Source of the DNA: Spirosoma aureum
Lineage (GTDB): Bacteria > Bacteroidota > Bacteroidia > Cytophagales > Spirosomataceae
Reading direction: 5' to 3'
Length of the DNA stretch: 64,000 nucleotides
Assembly: GCF_011604685.1 (NCBI RefSeq)
Contig: NZ_CP050063.1
Location: forward strand, 6,613,001 to 6,677,000
Shown here: positions 17,887 to 26,561 of the stretch, in pieces
How the letters are laid out: the number at the start of each line of letters is the position of its first letter
How positions within the stretch are numbered: position 1 is the first letter of the stretch
Notes under the pieces: generated by a model
Told to the model about the DNA's origin: nothing
What the model saw: only the letters and a program-made list of their open reading frames with translations
Databases searched by the model: none
Program-made: the position numbers and the translations under genes

Positions 17887-17924
17887 AAAAAACGCCCAGA
17901 CGCATGAATTGGGCGTTTTTTTTA
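17887..17924 (+). terminator. Intrinsic terminator 3 of the cluster
   Basis: Twelve-bp perfect stem AAAAAACGCCCA (17887-17898) / TGGGCGTTTTTT (17910-17921), then further T. The A-run on the left means that it could also work on the minus strand. Confidence 0.85.
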
Positions 17925-17926
17925 TT

Positions 17927-18046
17927 GGCTCCGCAACGCAGCGGAGCCAGGCCACGTACTGAATGGGGAGTGTAGGTCTTTTTACAGCGGTGGCCTACAA
18001 TGGTGTGGATAATTGCCTAAACGCCGAACCAGATGCGTTCGGCGTT
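17927..18046 (+). ncRNA. Second possible structured RNA
   Basis: GGCTCCGC (17927-17934) and GCGGAGCC (17941-17948) form a perfect 8-bp hairpin. It is followed by two mutually exclusive pairings, GGCCAC/GTGGCC (17950-17955 with 17990-17995) and TGTAGG/CCTACA (17971-17976 with 17994-17999), and then by terminator 4. Alternative pairings before a terminator are typical of regulated leaders, but no gene follows on the plus strand. The fold was read by eye only. Confidence 0.22.
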
Positions 18047-18051
18047 TTTTG
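18020..18051 (+). terminator. Intrinsic terminator 4 of the cluster
   Basis: Nine-bp perfect stem AACGCCGAA (18020-18028) / TTCGGCGTT (18038-18046) followed by TTTTG. Confidence 0.85.
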
Positions 18052-18120
18052 TAGACAATCGACATACCCCAATACTGGTTTTTGTAATAAATTCAGGCGA
18101 ATTACTAAACACTAGCCTGC

Positions 18121-18339
18121 TTAACTGCGAATGAGGCTACCAACTGACTCATCACGAATAGTACCCTGAACTTTTTTAAGCTTAGTGTTCTGCTGTATAA
18201 CATCAACGATCAGACGAGCCCGTTCAAGATACTTATCATCGACTTGCCCAGACTCAGCAAGTTCAATGTATCGCCGTGTAATCTCAAAGCGGATATAATC
18301 AAAGTGATCTGTCATAACATCTTTACGAATGTATACCAA
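18121..18339 (-). CDS. Small hypothetical protein
   Basis: A 72-residue charged protein, MVYIRKDVMTDHFDYIRFEITRRYIELAESGQ-like at its start, mostly helical in appearance with no signal peptide or membrane segment. I do not recognise a family. An internal ATG eight codons in (18315) is an equally good start, giving MTDHFDYIRF. The central part (RRYIELAESGQVDDKYLERARLIVDVI) is amphipathic and looks like a short helical bundle. It stands alone in a gene-poor area. Being the only long minus-strand frame with protein-like composition here, it is probably real. Confidence 0.5.
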   Translation of the reverse strand: MVYIRKDVMTDHFDYIRFEITRRYIELAESGQVDDKYLERARLIVDVIQQNTKLKKVQGTIRDESVGSLIRS

Positions 18340-18375
18340 CGTACGTATATAGTCAGAGGTTAGATTACCAGAAAA

Positions 18376-18383
18376 TACTTTTG
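18376..18383 (+). promoter_or_regulatory. Bacteroidota -7 element TACTTTTG before the micro-gene
   Basis: Exact TAnnTTTG match 40 bases before the ATG of the 24-residue membrane peptide. Together with the terminator at 18535 it would give a transcript of about 180 bases. No clear -33 element is seen. Confidence 0.45.
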
Positions 18384-18423
18384 CCAGAAGTAATTCTATT
18401 TTCCTATAGCTTTCTTTCTTGTG

Positions 18424-18498
18424 ATGGGTATCCTTATTGCAACAGGTATATTTTTAGCAGGTTTGTATGGGTGTTATGCGTTGACAAAGCGAACCTGA
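18424..18498 (+). CDS. 24-residue single-pass membrane peptide
   Basis: ATG to TGA encodes a peptide beginning MGILIATGIFLAGLYGCY and ending ALTKRT: one hydrophobic helix of about 18 residues followed by a basic C-terminus, a normal inside-positive end. It is framed by a TAnnTTTG element 40 bases upstream and a strong terminator 37 bases downstream, and an in-frame stop at 18391 prevents a longer form. The size and shape fit small regulatory membrane proteins or hydrophobic type I toxins; nothing in the sequence tells which. No antisense RNA was identified. It is too short for composition tests, so gene status rests on the surrounding signals. Confidence 0.4.
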   Translation: MGILIATGIFLAGLYGCYALTKRT

Positions 18499-18534
18499 TC
18501 TTATAGAAATTAGGTGGATACAAAAAATAAAATT

Positions 18535-18569
18535 AAAAACGCCGTCGTAGTAACTCTCGGCGTTTTTGT
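18535..18569 (+). terminator. Intrinsic terminator 5 of the cluster
   Basis: Ten-bp perfect stem AAAAACGCCG (18535-18544) / CGGCGTTTTT (18558-18567), then GTATC. It ends the presumed micro-gene transcript and shares the ACGCC/GGCGT stem with terminators 1-4. Confidence 0.85.
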
Positions 18570-18670
18570 ATCTTCTTTTCTAAAAGGTAAACAAATTTTC
18601 AATTAAACGACTCGATCTTTTTTTGTTAATTAGAAACTCATTATCAATTACTTTACTCTACAAAGGCGTC

Positions 18671-18910
18671 TTATTTTTCTGATTCAAAGATCGCCATTGC
18701 CTTATCAATCGTTTCGTCTTCGACTCCGCCAACTATTAATTCGTCATCATTAGCCACATTGCTAATGATCGTTACGCCCGCCATATCCAGGTTCGGATCG
18801 ACCAGGAAAAGAGCAGCTCGAAACCGCTCTTCGATTCGGCGATTTAAGGCTTCATTTACGTCTTGCGTAAGTTTGCCAGCCAGTTCAATATCTTTCTCGT
18901 TACCTTCCAT
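18671..18910 (-). CDS. Small hypothetical acidic protein
   Basis: A 79-residue acidic protein starting MEGNEKDIELAGKLTQDVNEALNRRIEERFRAAL and continuing with a hydrophobic beta-like middle (MAGVTIISNVANDDELIVGGV) and a C-terminal helix (DETIDKAMAIFESEK). It has no signal peptide or membrane helix. I do not recognise a family. The pattern of N-terminal helix, strand pair and helix suggests a small folded domain. It is GC-richer than the surrounding AT-rich DNA, which supports a real gene. It has the same orientation as the small gene at 18121, with 331 bases between them. Confidence 0.55.
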   Translation of the reverse strand: MEGNEKDIELAGKLTQDVNEALNRRIEERFRAALFLVDPNLDMAGVTIISNVANDDELIVGGVEDETIDKAMAIFESEK

Positions 18911-19689
18911 TCTATGCGTTTAATAATTCCGTTAAGTTATTCAAAACATGCACTGCTAAACCGCGATCTATTAAATAAGTAGGACATTAATATAATCTTT
19001 TTAATAATCAATCAATTAGGGTAAAAGCCAGGCATAATATGCCAGAATAACATTCAATTAATCAACACTACTATCACCATTAGGTACAAAACTTGCTTAT
19101 ATGTTGCACAAGGCGAATGTCTACAAATTTTATTTTATATGTGCAATATAATACTATTTCAAAAGGAAACTATGACTTTTCTATGTGCGTTTTTTTACAT
19201 TTAAATGAAGAATCAATAAGGTAGCCGATCCATAATTCTGGAATATTTTTATTAGTTATTCTTTAGATAAGTCTTGTCATTCCAGCCAACAATAGTCCAT
19301 AACGCTTTCATTACCAATCTATTATATAACAAAAAATTGAATAATTTTACGTAGTATAATTTATTATCAATGCTTTATCACAAAGCAGATTTGCCGAAAA
19401 TTCTCAAAGTATCTAATTATAAGATGCAACACTAGCCTTTATATACCAATTATAAAATAAAAAATACTTATCCTGTAATTCAGTCAAGATAGACTCGAAA
19501 TTTTATATTTTACAATACAATAATTATAATAAAAACAATGATATTAGGTCCGATATTCGTAGCCAACAAAATAATATATAGGAATAGCCATTGTATATAC
19601 TAAGCTATCGACTATCTTACCGGTAAGTAACGGATATGGCATCCTATTTATAACTGGCTTTTTTCTTATCGCCTTTCTTGAAAGTTCCA
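18911..19689. other. AT-rich gap upstream of the HTCS gene
   Basis: No supportable gene in 779 bases of strongly AT-rich sequence. A 13-base palindrome GGCATAATATGCC lies at 19031-19043, and TTGCACA/TGTGCAA arms lie at 19104-19110 and 19140-19146. The long upstream gap may hold the HTCS promoter, but no TAnnTTTG element near the start was found. Confidence 0.5.
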
Positions 19690-22600
19690 ATGCAATCGGG
19701 TTTGATTTATCATCGGCTATCGGGATCATTTGTGCTTCTACTGACCCTTATTATATCTAGTAGGGTGTCTGTCTGGGCGCAAGCCCTAGTATTGCCACAA
19801 CCTGAGGCAATAACCTTTCGCCAGGGTTTGCCGCAGGCTTTTGTTCCATCGATCGTACAAGACCACCAGGGTTTTATCTGGATGGCCACCCGCGATGGAC
19901 TGTGTCGCTACGATGGCAATAATTTTAAAGTATTTCAGCCCAGATCCGACGGAAAGCCTGGTATTACATCACCTAGTCTTTTCGGATTAAGCCTTGATCC
20001 GCAAGGTCGTATCTGGATATTCAGCGATCAGAACGACATTGATATTCTTGATCCAGTTCGTGAAAAATTTACAAATTTTTCTCAACAGCCCACTTTCAAA
20101 AAGATGTTTGGTCGTGATCGTATCGATGCACATTATATAGACAGGCAAGGACGTTTATGGCTTAGTTTTCTTTCAAATAAGGTTGTTTGTATCGATCCAG
20201 CCACGAATCAATACAGGCATTACAAACGTCCTGGCTATTTCCCAACATTCAGCGCCTTTCTGCAAGACAAACAAGGCACAATGTGGATGTCCAACAGAGT
20301 AGGTTTATACCGGCTTGACCAACGTATCGATCGTTTCGTTCCCTATATACTGCCCGACAATGATATCAAAGGTATATTCGTACGCGCTACTAATGACTTG
20401 TTCGTATTGTCAAGCCGTTCGGTGATGATAGTCAATCCCCAAACGAACCAGATCAGGTCGGTTGCGTTACCGGCTCATATTAATGTTTCTTCAGTTTGGC
20501 ACCATAGTCGTATTGTTGCTGATAGCCAGGGCAATGAATACTTTAATATTTATCATTTGCTCTATCGTTTCAACGACAGGAAGGGAATTGATTTAGTAAC
20601 CAGGTTAGACAATCAGAATGCTTTTCGAGGGTTGCTTATCGATCGCTCTGATGTGTTATGGGGTGGGACAAATAAAGAAGGTGTCCTTAAATACAACCTT
20701 AAAACCAACCTGTTTAGAGCAATGCCCTATCAACATGGCTTTTATCAGGATCTTTTGGTTCAGAATTTGGGGCTGCCGACTGATCAATTACCTCCCATAC
20801 CCAACGATGCGATCCCCTATAAATTTCGGTACACATTCGATCAGTCAGGAAAAATGTGGTTCAACATAGATAATAGTCAGTTTTATCAGATTGATTTCCA
20901 GACAAAGAAGCTCACAACCGTTCCGTTTCCGTTTCCAGTTCCACTGGCCTTGCGACACCTCTGGACGGTCCCGGTCACGTCAATGGCCACCGACCCCGCA
21001 GGACGCATATGGATAATGACTGATTCGCTTGCCTTGTGGTACGAAGACGGGAAATGGCACCCATTCCAACATCCAATTCGATCCGGGAACCGACGTGGCA
21101 ATCAGCCATTCACTAACGCCAGCACGCTCACTAACGGCATTGAAGGAGAGATGCTGCAAATTGTGGTCGATGAAAAGGCAATTTGGGTAGCAACTAATAT
21201 ACAAGGACTTTACCGCATCGATCGAGCGAGTGGCCGAATCAAACAATATAAACACCAACCCACCAACCTGAGATCAATAAGTAGCAATCAACTCTTTTGT
21301 CTGTTTGATGACCCATTCGACAAGGCAATTTTATGGATTGGAACTTTTGGCAATGGTCTATGTCGGTTCGACAAACGAACGGGCAACTGCCGCCGATTTA
21401 CCAAACAGAACGGTTTACCCAACAATGTAATTTATACCGCTATTACTGATAACCAGGGTTTTCTCTGGATTGCAACCAATCAAGGTATATGTCGAATGGA
21501 TCGACGTACATTCAAAACAAAAATTTATACACACGAAGATGGCATTCTGGAAGATGAATTCAATCGGTTTCATTACCTACACCTTCCAGATGATCAAATT
21601 ATTCTGGGCGGCTTAGGTGGGCTTACGTCTTTTTATCCGAAAAAATTACGTGATGATGGTTATCAGCCATCTGTACAAATTACCGATATTCAGATTAACA
21701 ATCAGCCGCTTCTACCTGAACAACTACCCGATTCATTACCCGTACAGGCAATCAACCATCTGGATTTACCTTATAACCAGAACTTTTTAACGGTTTATTT
21801 TGCCGCTTTACAATATAATAATCAGCCCAAAATTCGCTACCGATACCAGTTGGTCGGATTAAATAAAGAATGGGTTGAAACCAGCCATCCCAAAGCCGAG
21901 TATACTGATTTACGATGGGGCACTTATGTACTCAGGCTTAATGCGTCCAATACGTCGGGGATATGGAGTAAACACATTCGTGTATTGACCTTAGCTATTC
22001 GCCCGCCCTGGTGGGCTACCTGGTGGGCTATTCTGCTATATATTGGTGCCTTGGTAGGTGTGATTTATGGACTGGTCCGTTCTTATGTTACCCAGCAGGA
22101 AGCGATGCAGCTCAAGGCAATCGATGTGATCAAAGCTCGCTTCTTTACCAATATCACCCATGAGTTCCGAACACCATTAACCTTAATTCTGGCACCAGCA
22201 GAAAAATTAAAACAGCGGCTTCGCCATATTGACGATCGGCATCAGCTTGATTTAATTTATCAAAATGCAACTCAGCTACTAGGCCTGATTAACCAGTTAA
22301 TGGAACTCTCTAAAGCAGAGGCTCATGCACTGCAGATAAACGAAAGCCAAGGCGATCTGGAAGCACTTATAACCCAATTAATACAATCTTTTGAATACCA
22401 AGCCAATACAAAGGACATTCAGCTGGATTTGCATGTTCAAAATTTACATTCGGCCTACTGGTTTGACTCCGGCAAACTAGAACGTATTGTCTCTAATCTG
22501 GTGGCGAATGCCTTAAAATTCACACCAGTAGGCGGTAAGGTAACCGTCGATTTAATGCCTGTTCAGCACCTGGATTCACCTGAAAAGAGAAATTCTAAAA

Positions 22601-23682
22601 CTACCCATAACTCATGGCTTCAATTAACCGTAACTGATACTGGTTTTGGCATTCCAGCAGACCAGCTTCCACGAATTTTCGACCGATTCTATCAGGTTGA
22701 CAATTCCAGCACTCGCCAACAGGAAGGTACTGGTATTGGTCTGGCACTTGTTAAAGAGTTAGTTGAAGTACAATCAGGAACTGTTCAGGTTTTCAGTAAA
22801 ATAAATAGTGGTTCGATCTTTACCGTCAATTTACCATACCGTCCTGCTACTATTTCTGAGATAGTTCAGTCGCTACCAACGACCGTCGAATCAGAAGTTC
22901 AGGAATCCGACGAAGAACAACAGTTTGATGATGCTCCGATTGTATTGATAGTAGAAGATAATCTGTTGCTGGGCGATTTTATTGCCGATAGTCTTCCGTC
23001 ACATTATCAAATTCACCGTGCCCTTAACGGGGCGGAGGGTTTAGACCAAGCCCTTATGCTTGTTCCTGATTTGGTGATCAGCGACGTACTGATGCCAATC
23101 ATGGATGGGTACACACTTTGTAAAAACGTAAAAGAAGATCCGCGAACCAGTCACATTCCCGTTATTCTGCTAACCGCTAAATCGTCGGTCGAGAACCGGA
23201 TTGAAGGTTTGTCGTTGGGAGCCGATGATTATATTGGAAAACCATTTCATGTTCAGGAGCTTGAATTACGCGTCCGAAACCTGTTAAAACAACGTCAGCA
23301 ATTACGCGACTGGGTACTTGCCAGTGTTACCAATCCCGATCCACTACCTGACCCTCCCGCTCCTACCGATCCGTTATTGGAGAAGCTTGCCCATGTAGTT
23401 GAGAAACATCTCGATGATGCGAGCTTCGGGGCCGAAGAACTTATCACAGAAAGTGGTTTGAGCCGTATGAATTTACACCGTAAGTTAAAAGCATTGGCTG
23501 GTACGTCTACGGGCGAATTTATCCGTAATTATCGCCTGAAACGAGCTGCCCAACTATTGCGCCAGGGACATACTGTTTCTGAGACTGCCTATCTTGTTGG
23601 CTTCGAAGATCCCTCTTATTTTACCCGTACTTTTCGCAAAGTGTACCAAATGACCCCATCCGCCTTTTCTAATAAAAATTAA
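19690..23682 (+). CDS. Hybrid two-component system regulator (HTCS)
   Basis: This 1330-residue protein combines sensor kinase, response regulator and DNA-binding domain in one chain. After a signal peptide come many Reg_prop beta-propeller repeats (IWMATRDGLCRYDG, LWIGTFGNGLCRFD, LWIATNQGICRMD and others) to about 650, a Y_Y_Y domain (ending KAEYTDLRWGTYVLRLNASN), a membrane helix (about 775-798), a histidine kinase with H824 in FFTNITHEFRTPLTL, an ATPase domain (DTGFGIPADQ, GTGIGLAL), a receiver with D1132 (ISDVLMPIMDG) and a C-terminal AraC HTH. HTCS proteins usually sense oligosaccharides and control SusCD loci; none is in this window. The start is ATG 19690 rather than the TTG four codons upstream. 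Confidence 0.97.
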   Translation: MQSGLIYHRLSGSFVLLLTLIISSRVSVWAQALVLPQPEAITFRQGLPQAFVPSIVQDHQGFIWMATRDGLCRYDGNNFKVFQPRSDGKPGITSPSLFGLSLDPQGRIWIFSDQNDIDILDPVREKFTNFSQQPTFKKMFGRDRIDAHYIDRQGRLWLSFLSNKVVCIDPATNQYRHYKRPGYFPTFSAFLQDKQGTMWMSNRVGLYRLDQRIDRFVPYILPDNDIKGIFVRATNDLFVLSSRSVMIVNPQTNQIRSVALPAHINVSSVWHHSRIVADSQGNEYFNIYHLLYRFNDRKGIDLVTRLDNQNAFRGLLIDRSDVLWGGTNKEGVLKYNLKTNLFRAMPYQHGFYQDLLVQNLGLPTDQLPPIPNDAIPYKFRYTFDQSGKMWFNIDNSQFYQIDFQTKKLTTVPFPFPVPLALRHLWTVPVTSMATDPAGRIWIMTDSLALWYEDGKWHPFQHPIRSGNRRGNQPFTNASTLTNGIEGEMLQIVVDEKAIWVATNIQGLYRIDRASGRIKQYKHQPTNLRSISSNQLFCLFDDPFDKAILWIGTFGNGLCRFDKRTGNCRRFTKQNGLPNNVIYTAITDNQGFLWIATNQGICRMDRRTFKTKIYTHEDGILEDEFNRFHYLHLPDDQIILGGLGGLTSFYPKKLRDDGYQPSVQITDIQINNQPLLPEQLPDSLPVQAINHLDLPYNQNFLTVYFAALQYNNQPKIRYRYQLVGLNKEWVETSHPKAEYTDLRWGTYVLRLNASNTSGIWSKHIRVLTLAIRPPWWATWWAILLYIGALVGVIYGLVRSYVTQQEAMQLKAIDVIKARFFTNITHEFRTPLTLILAPAEKLKQRLRHIDDRHQLDLIYQNATQLLGLINQLMELSKAEAHALQINESQGDLEALITQLIQSFEYQANTKDIQLDLHVQNLHSAYWFDSGKLERIVSNLVANALKFTPVGGKVTVDLMPVQHLDSPEKRNSKTTHNSWLQLTVTDTGFGIPADQLPRIFDRFYQVDNSSTRQQEGTGIGLALVKELVEVQSGTVQVFSKINSGSIFTVNLPYRPATISEIVQSLPTTVESEVQESDEEQQFDDAPIVLIVEDNLLLGDFIADSLPSHYQIHRALNGAEGLDQALMLVPDLVISDVLMPIMDGYTLCKNVKEDPRTSHIPVILLTAKSSVENRIEGLSLGADDYIGKPFHVQELELRVRNLLKQRQQLRDWVLASVTNPDPLPDPPAPTDPLLEKLAHVVEKHLDDASFGAEELITESGLSRMNLHRKLKALAGTSTGEFIRNYRLKRAAQLLRQGHTVSETAYLVGFEDPSYFTRTFRKVYQMTPSAFSNKN

Positions 23683-24057
23683 GAAAAAAATATACACAAT
23701 ACAATTATCAATATACTTATCCTGCGATTTTTAGCATAATTTTTATTCTATTGGTACGTAAGTACCAGTATTTGAGATAAAAATACCGGTATTTATACCT
23801 AAGCCTGCAGACCTTTGTCACTCGCGTTTTACTAATAGACCAGCGCGGGTTATAGATGATATACCTAAATAATACCTACGGAAACTACTCCATTTCATTT
23901 TGCAACACTACCGTCGCCAATAAGTCTTTACGCTATTAGGATGTAGAACTATACGCATCTGATCTGGACACTGTTTCATATAGGCTAACCAAGCTCCTCT
24001 GTAACGAATAGACTATTGTTTCATTCTCTTCATTCTTTTTGCTTTTCCCTACTCACC
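23683..24057. other. Gap between HTCS and sigma factor genes
   Basis: No gene is seen in 375 bases. The upstream third is AT-rich and contains the palindrome group at 23752-23794; the rest is the leader of the sigma factor gene, with no recognisable housekeeping promoter. Confidence 0.5.
23752..23794. promoter_or_regulatory. Cluster of overlapping palindromes
   Basis: TGGTAC-GTAA-GTACCA (23752-23767) is a perfect hairpin, and AAATACCGGTATTT (23781-23794) is a perfect 14-base palindrome. The segments ACCAGTATTT and AAATACCGGT between them also pair with one mismatch. No long T-run follows. This arrangement could be an operator or the 3' structure of the HTCS mRNA; it lies about 260 bases before the sigma factor start. 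Confidence 0.4.
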
Positions 24058-24645
24058 ATGACAAAGTATCGCGCACTAGACCAACAATCCGTGACTTCCT
24101 TTCAAAACGCAGAGGCTATCGACACCTTCGATAACATCTACCATCACTACGTGAATCGAGTCTATAATAAGTGCCTGACGATGACCAACGACCCCGAAAT
24201 GGCTAAAGATTTCACCCAGGACATTTTCATTAAAGTCTTTATGAAGCTCAAAACATTTCAAAATCGGTCGGCCTTTTCTACCTGGCTCTATGCCATTTCC
24301 CATAATTACTGCATCGACCACATTCGCGCCAGCAAACGCACTGAGCCTTTGTCGGATGCTGTAATGAAGGATGTCGCGGAGCAAGACCTGTCACCTCATG
24401 AAACTGTGATAAGCCAATGGCGTGCATTAAGTCTATTTCTAACTAGCCTGCCAGACGATGAGGTGGACATGTTGCGGCTCAAGTATGAGCAAGGAGTTTC
24501 GGTCAAAACGATCAGTGAGTATTATAATCTCTCGGAGAGCTCCATCAAAATGCGCTTAAAGAGAAGCCGGGATAAACTCCGCGCTCTGTGTATAACCGCC
24601 ATTTCTGACCAGGAAAAGCAATTTCAGAAACCCGTAAATTTCTAG
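24058..24645 (+). CDS. RNA polymerase sigma factor, sigma-70 (ECF-like)
   Basis: A 195-residue group IV sigma factor. Region 2 is clear, with NDPEMAKDFTQDIFIKVFMKLKTFQNRSAFSTWLYAISHNYCIDHIR. Region 4 ends the protein, with LPDDEVDMLRLKYEQGVSVKTISEYYNLSESSIKMRLKRSRDKLR. There is no region 1.1 or 3. The ATG at 24058 gives the normal length; the upstream TTG at 24016 adds residues without family similarity. No anti-sigma gene lies beside it, so control may be transcriptional or by a distant anti-sigma. A terminator follows. Target promoters are unknown. Confidence 0.93.
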   Translation: MTKYRALDQQSVTSFQNAEAIDTFDNIYHHYVNRVYNKCLTMTNDPEMAKDFTQDIFIKVFMKLKTFQNRSAFSTWLYAISHNYCIDHIRASKRTEPLSDAVMKDVAEQDLSPHETVISQWRALSLFLTSLPDDEVDMLRLKYEQGVSVKTISEYYNLSESSIKMRLKRSRDKLRALCITAISDQEKQFQKPVNF

Positions 24646-24719
24646 AGTGGAATTTCATGTTTCAATAAGAGTGCCTATTACGCTTACCTAATTTAGTATT
24701 ACTACCCACCGGACGATGA

Positions 24720-24758
24720 ATCCCCAGTTGTAGCCATACGCTGGGGATATTTTTATTG
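24720..24758 (+). terminator. Intrinsic terminator of the sigma factor gene
   Basis: Eight-bp perfect stem ATCCCCAG (24720-24727) / CTGGGGAT (24741-24748), then ATTTTTATTG. Confidence 0.8.
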
Positions 24759-24872
24759 TGTTTAGGCTATTAAGATCTATCAATTATTCTCTCGCATAAA
24801 ACTATTTTACACAGTCCTTTTGCTGGGCTGGAGGGGTCGTGAATCAGACTCAAAAAAATAGCGTAAAGCAAT

Positions 24873-24934
24873 GGATCATGCCTTAAATGACCGTAACCCA
24901 GCTAAAATCGGAATGATCCTAACAGGGTTACGGT
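24873..24934. other. Interleaved stems compatible with an H-type pseudoknot
   Basis: GGATCAT (24873-24879) can pair with ATGATCC (24913-24919), and ACCGTAACCC (24890-24899) can pair with GGGTTACGGT (24925-24934). The two stems interlock rather than nest, giving loops of 10, 13 and 5 bases. It ends 22 bases before the fumC stop and would be at the 3' end of the fumC mRNA. The 10-bp stem alone could simply be a transcript-end hairpin. Confidence 0.35.
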
Positions 24935-24955
24935 ACTGACCATTTGTCAAAAATT

Positions 24956-26356
24956 TTACTTTATTTCGCCTACCATATCCTCAGGCTTCACCCATTCGTT
25001 AAACTCCTCTTCGGTCAAATAACCGAGTTTCAGAGCCGTTTCTTTTAGGGTTGATCCTTCTCGGTGAGCCGTCTGTGCGATTTCGGCTGCTTTATAATAG
25101 CCAATTTTTGTATTCAGGGCCGTTACCAGCATCAACGATGAGTCAACATGCTTTTTGATGTTGGCTTCGATCGGTTCGATCCCTTCGGCACATTTGTCAT
25201 TGAACGATACGCATACATCACCAATGAGCCTGGCAGAATGTAGAAAGTTATAAATCATGACCGGCTTGAAGACGTTCAGTTCGAAGTGCCCCATAGCACC
25301 ACCAAAGTTGATCGCAACGTCGTTACCCATAACCTGCGCAGCTACCATGGTCATGGCTTCGCACTGCGTTGGGTTCACTTTACCGGGCATAATAGATGAA
25401 CCAGGCTCGTTATCGGGAATATGCAATTCACCAATACCGGCACGCGGTCCGCTCGACAACATCCGAATGTCATTACCGATTTTCATCAGGCTTGCTGCAA
25501 CGGTTTTTAGTGCCCCGTGCGCTTCAACAATTGCATCGTGAGCCGCCAGTGCTTCGAACTTGTTTTCGGCAGTAATGAACGGTAGGCCCGTTACGTTGGC
25601 AATGTGTTTCGCTACGTTTTCTGAATAATTCGGGGGCGTGTTGATACCCGTACCAACAGCCGTTCCGCCAAGTGCCAGTTCGCTCAGGTGAGCCAGCGAA
25701 TTATTGATGGCCCGCAAACCGTGATCGAGTTGCGACACGTAGCCAGAAAACTCCTGACCAACTGTCAGGGGCGTGGCATCCATGAAGTGCGTCCGCCCAA
25801 TTTTGACGATATGCATAAACTGCTTCGACTTGGCAGACAGCGTATCGCGTAGTTTTGTGATGCCGGGAATCGTAACGTCAAGCAGAATTTTGTAGGCAGC
25901 AATGTGCATCGCCGTCGGAAACGTATCGTTCGACGACTGTGACTTGTTCACATCATCGTTGGGATGCAGAAATTTCTTTTCGTCAATGAGCTGGCCACCG
26001 TGCAACACATGCCCCCGATACGCCACTACTTCATTGACATTCATATTTGACTGGGTGCCTGAACCCGTTTGCCAAACCACAAGCGGAAACTGATCATCGA
26101 GTTTCCCGGCCAGAATTTCGTCACATGCCTGGCCAATAAGATCACTTTTTTCCTGCGACAGTACTCCTGCATCGAGATTGGTTAATGCAGCTGCTTTTTT
26201 GAGGTACGCAAATGCCCGGATAATCTCGCGCGGCATTTTATTGATATCTTGGGCAATTTTAAAGTTCTCGATGGAACGCTGGGTTTGCGCGCCCCAATAG
26301 ACGTTGGCCGGAACCTGAACCTGGCCCATCGTGTCTTTCTCGATGCGATATTCCAT
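24956..26356 (-). CDS. fumC: Class II fumarate hydratase
   Basis: FumC interconverts fumarate and malate in the TCA cycle and needs no iron-sulfur cluster. The protein is 466 residues, the usual length, from the ATG at 26356 ([28 protein letters not shown]); a longer frame upstream adds unrelated residues. The superfamily signature [15 protein letters not shown] is present, as are [27 protein letters not shown] and [11 protein letters not shown], which carry active-site residues. It is a single-gene unit on the minus strand. Assignment is certain, and fumarase is favoured over aspartase by the conserved ends and the [14 protein letters not shown] block. Confidence 0.97.
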   Translation of the reverse strand: MEYRIEKDTMGQVQVPANVYWGAQTQRSIENFKIAQDINKMPREIIRAFAYLKKAAALTNLDAGVLSQEKSDLIGQACDEILAGKLDDQFPLVVWQTGSGTQSNMNVNEVVAYRGHVLHGGQLIDEKKFLHPNDDVNKSQSSNDTFPTAMHIAAYKILLDVTIPGITKLRDTLSAKSKQFMHIVKIGRTHFMDATPLTVGQEFSGYVSQLDHGLRAINNSLAHLSELALGGTAVGTGINTPPNYSENVAKHIANVTGLPFITAENKFEALAAHDAIVEAHGALKTVAASLMKIGNDIRMLSSGPRAGIGELHIPDNEPGSSIMPGKVNPTQCEAMTMVAAQVMGNDVAINFGGAMGHFELNVFKPVMIYNFLHSARLIGDVCVSFNDKCAEGIEPIEANIKKHVDSSLMLVTALNTKIGYYKAAEIAQTAHREGSTLKETALKLGYLTEEEFNEWVKPEDMVGEIK

Positions 26357-26561
26357 GTATAGACTATAGATATAAGAAGTTAGACAAAAGACTGTCTCAA
26401 AATTCGTCGGCAAAGGTAGGGTGAGGCTCGTGTTTTACCATGCTGTTTGGCAGGTTTCAATGTCTCACCAGACACAATTGCCAACTAACATTTTTCATGT
26501 CGATCAAAAAACACCGAAAAATGGTTAGTTTAATCGATAAGCATTCCCGATACCAAACGTC

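Larger units (their letters stand above)
17318..18120. other. Gene-poor stretch with four evenly spaced terminators
   Basis: No convincing protein gene over 40 residues lies in these 803 bases. They hold the end hairpin of the regulator gene (17366-17387), an 11-codon reading frame (17466-17501), and four plus-strand intrinsic terminators centred near 17614, 17768, 17904 and 18033, each with an ACGCC/GGCGT-type stem and a T-run. The centres are 154, 136 and 129 bases apart. Such a layout suggests a row of short transcripts, possibly small RNAs, but no perfect TAnnTTTG promoter was found between them. Confidence 0.6.
18340..18670. other. Intergenic stretch holding the micro-gene
   Basis: Between the two small minus-strand genes, the only features seen are the plus-strand promoter element, the 24-residue peptide frame and terminator 5. 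The rest is AT-rich with no further frame or repeat. Confidence 0.5.
24646..24955. other. Convergent gap between sigma factor gene and fumC
   Basis: No gene in 310 bases. It contains the sigma factor terminator (24720-24748) and the interleaved pairing at 24873-24934 described separately. Confidence 0.5.

Noticed and set aside
19544..19729. 61-codon minus-strand frame in the AT-rich gap
   Set aside because: It is low in complexity, overlaps the HTCS start and has no promoter or family features.
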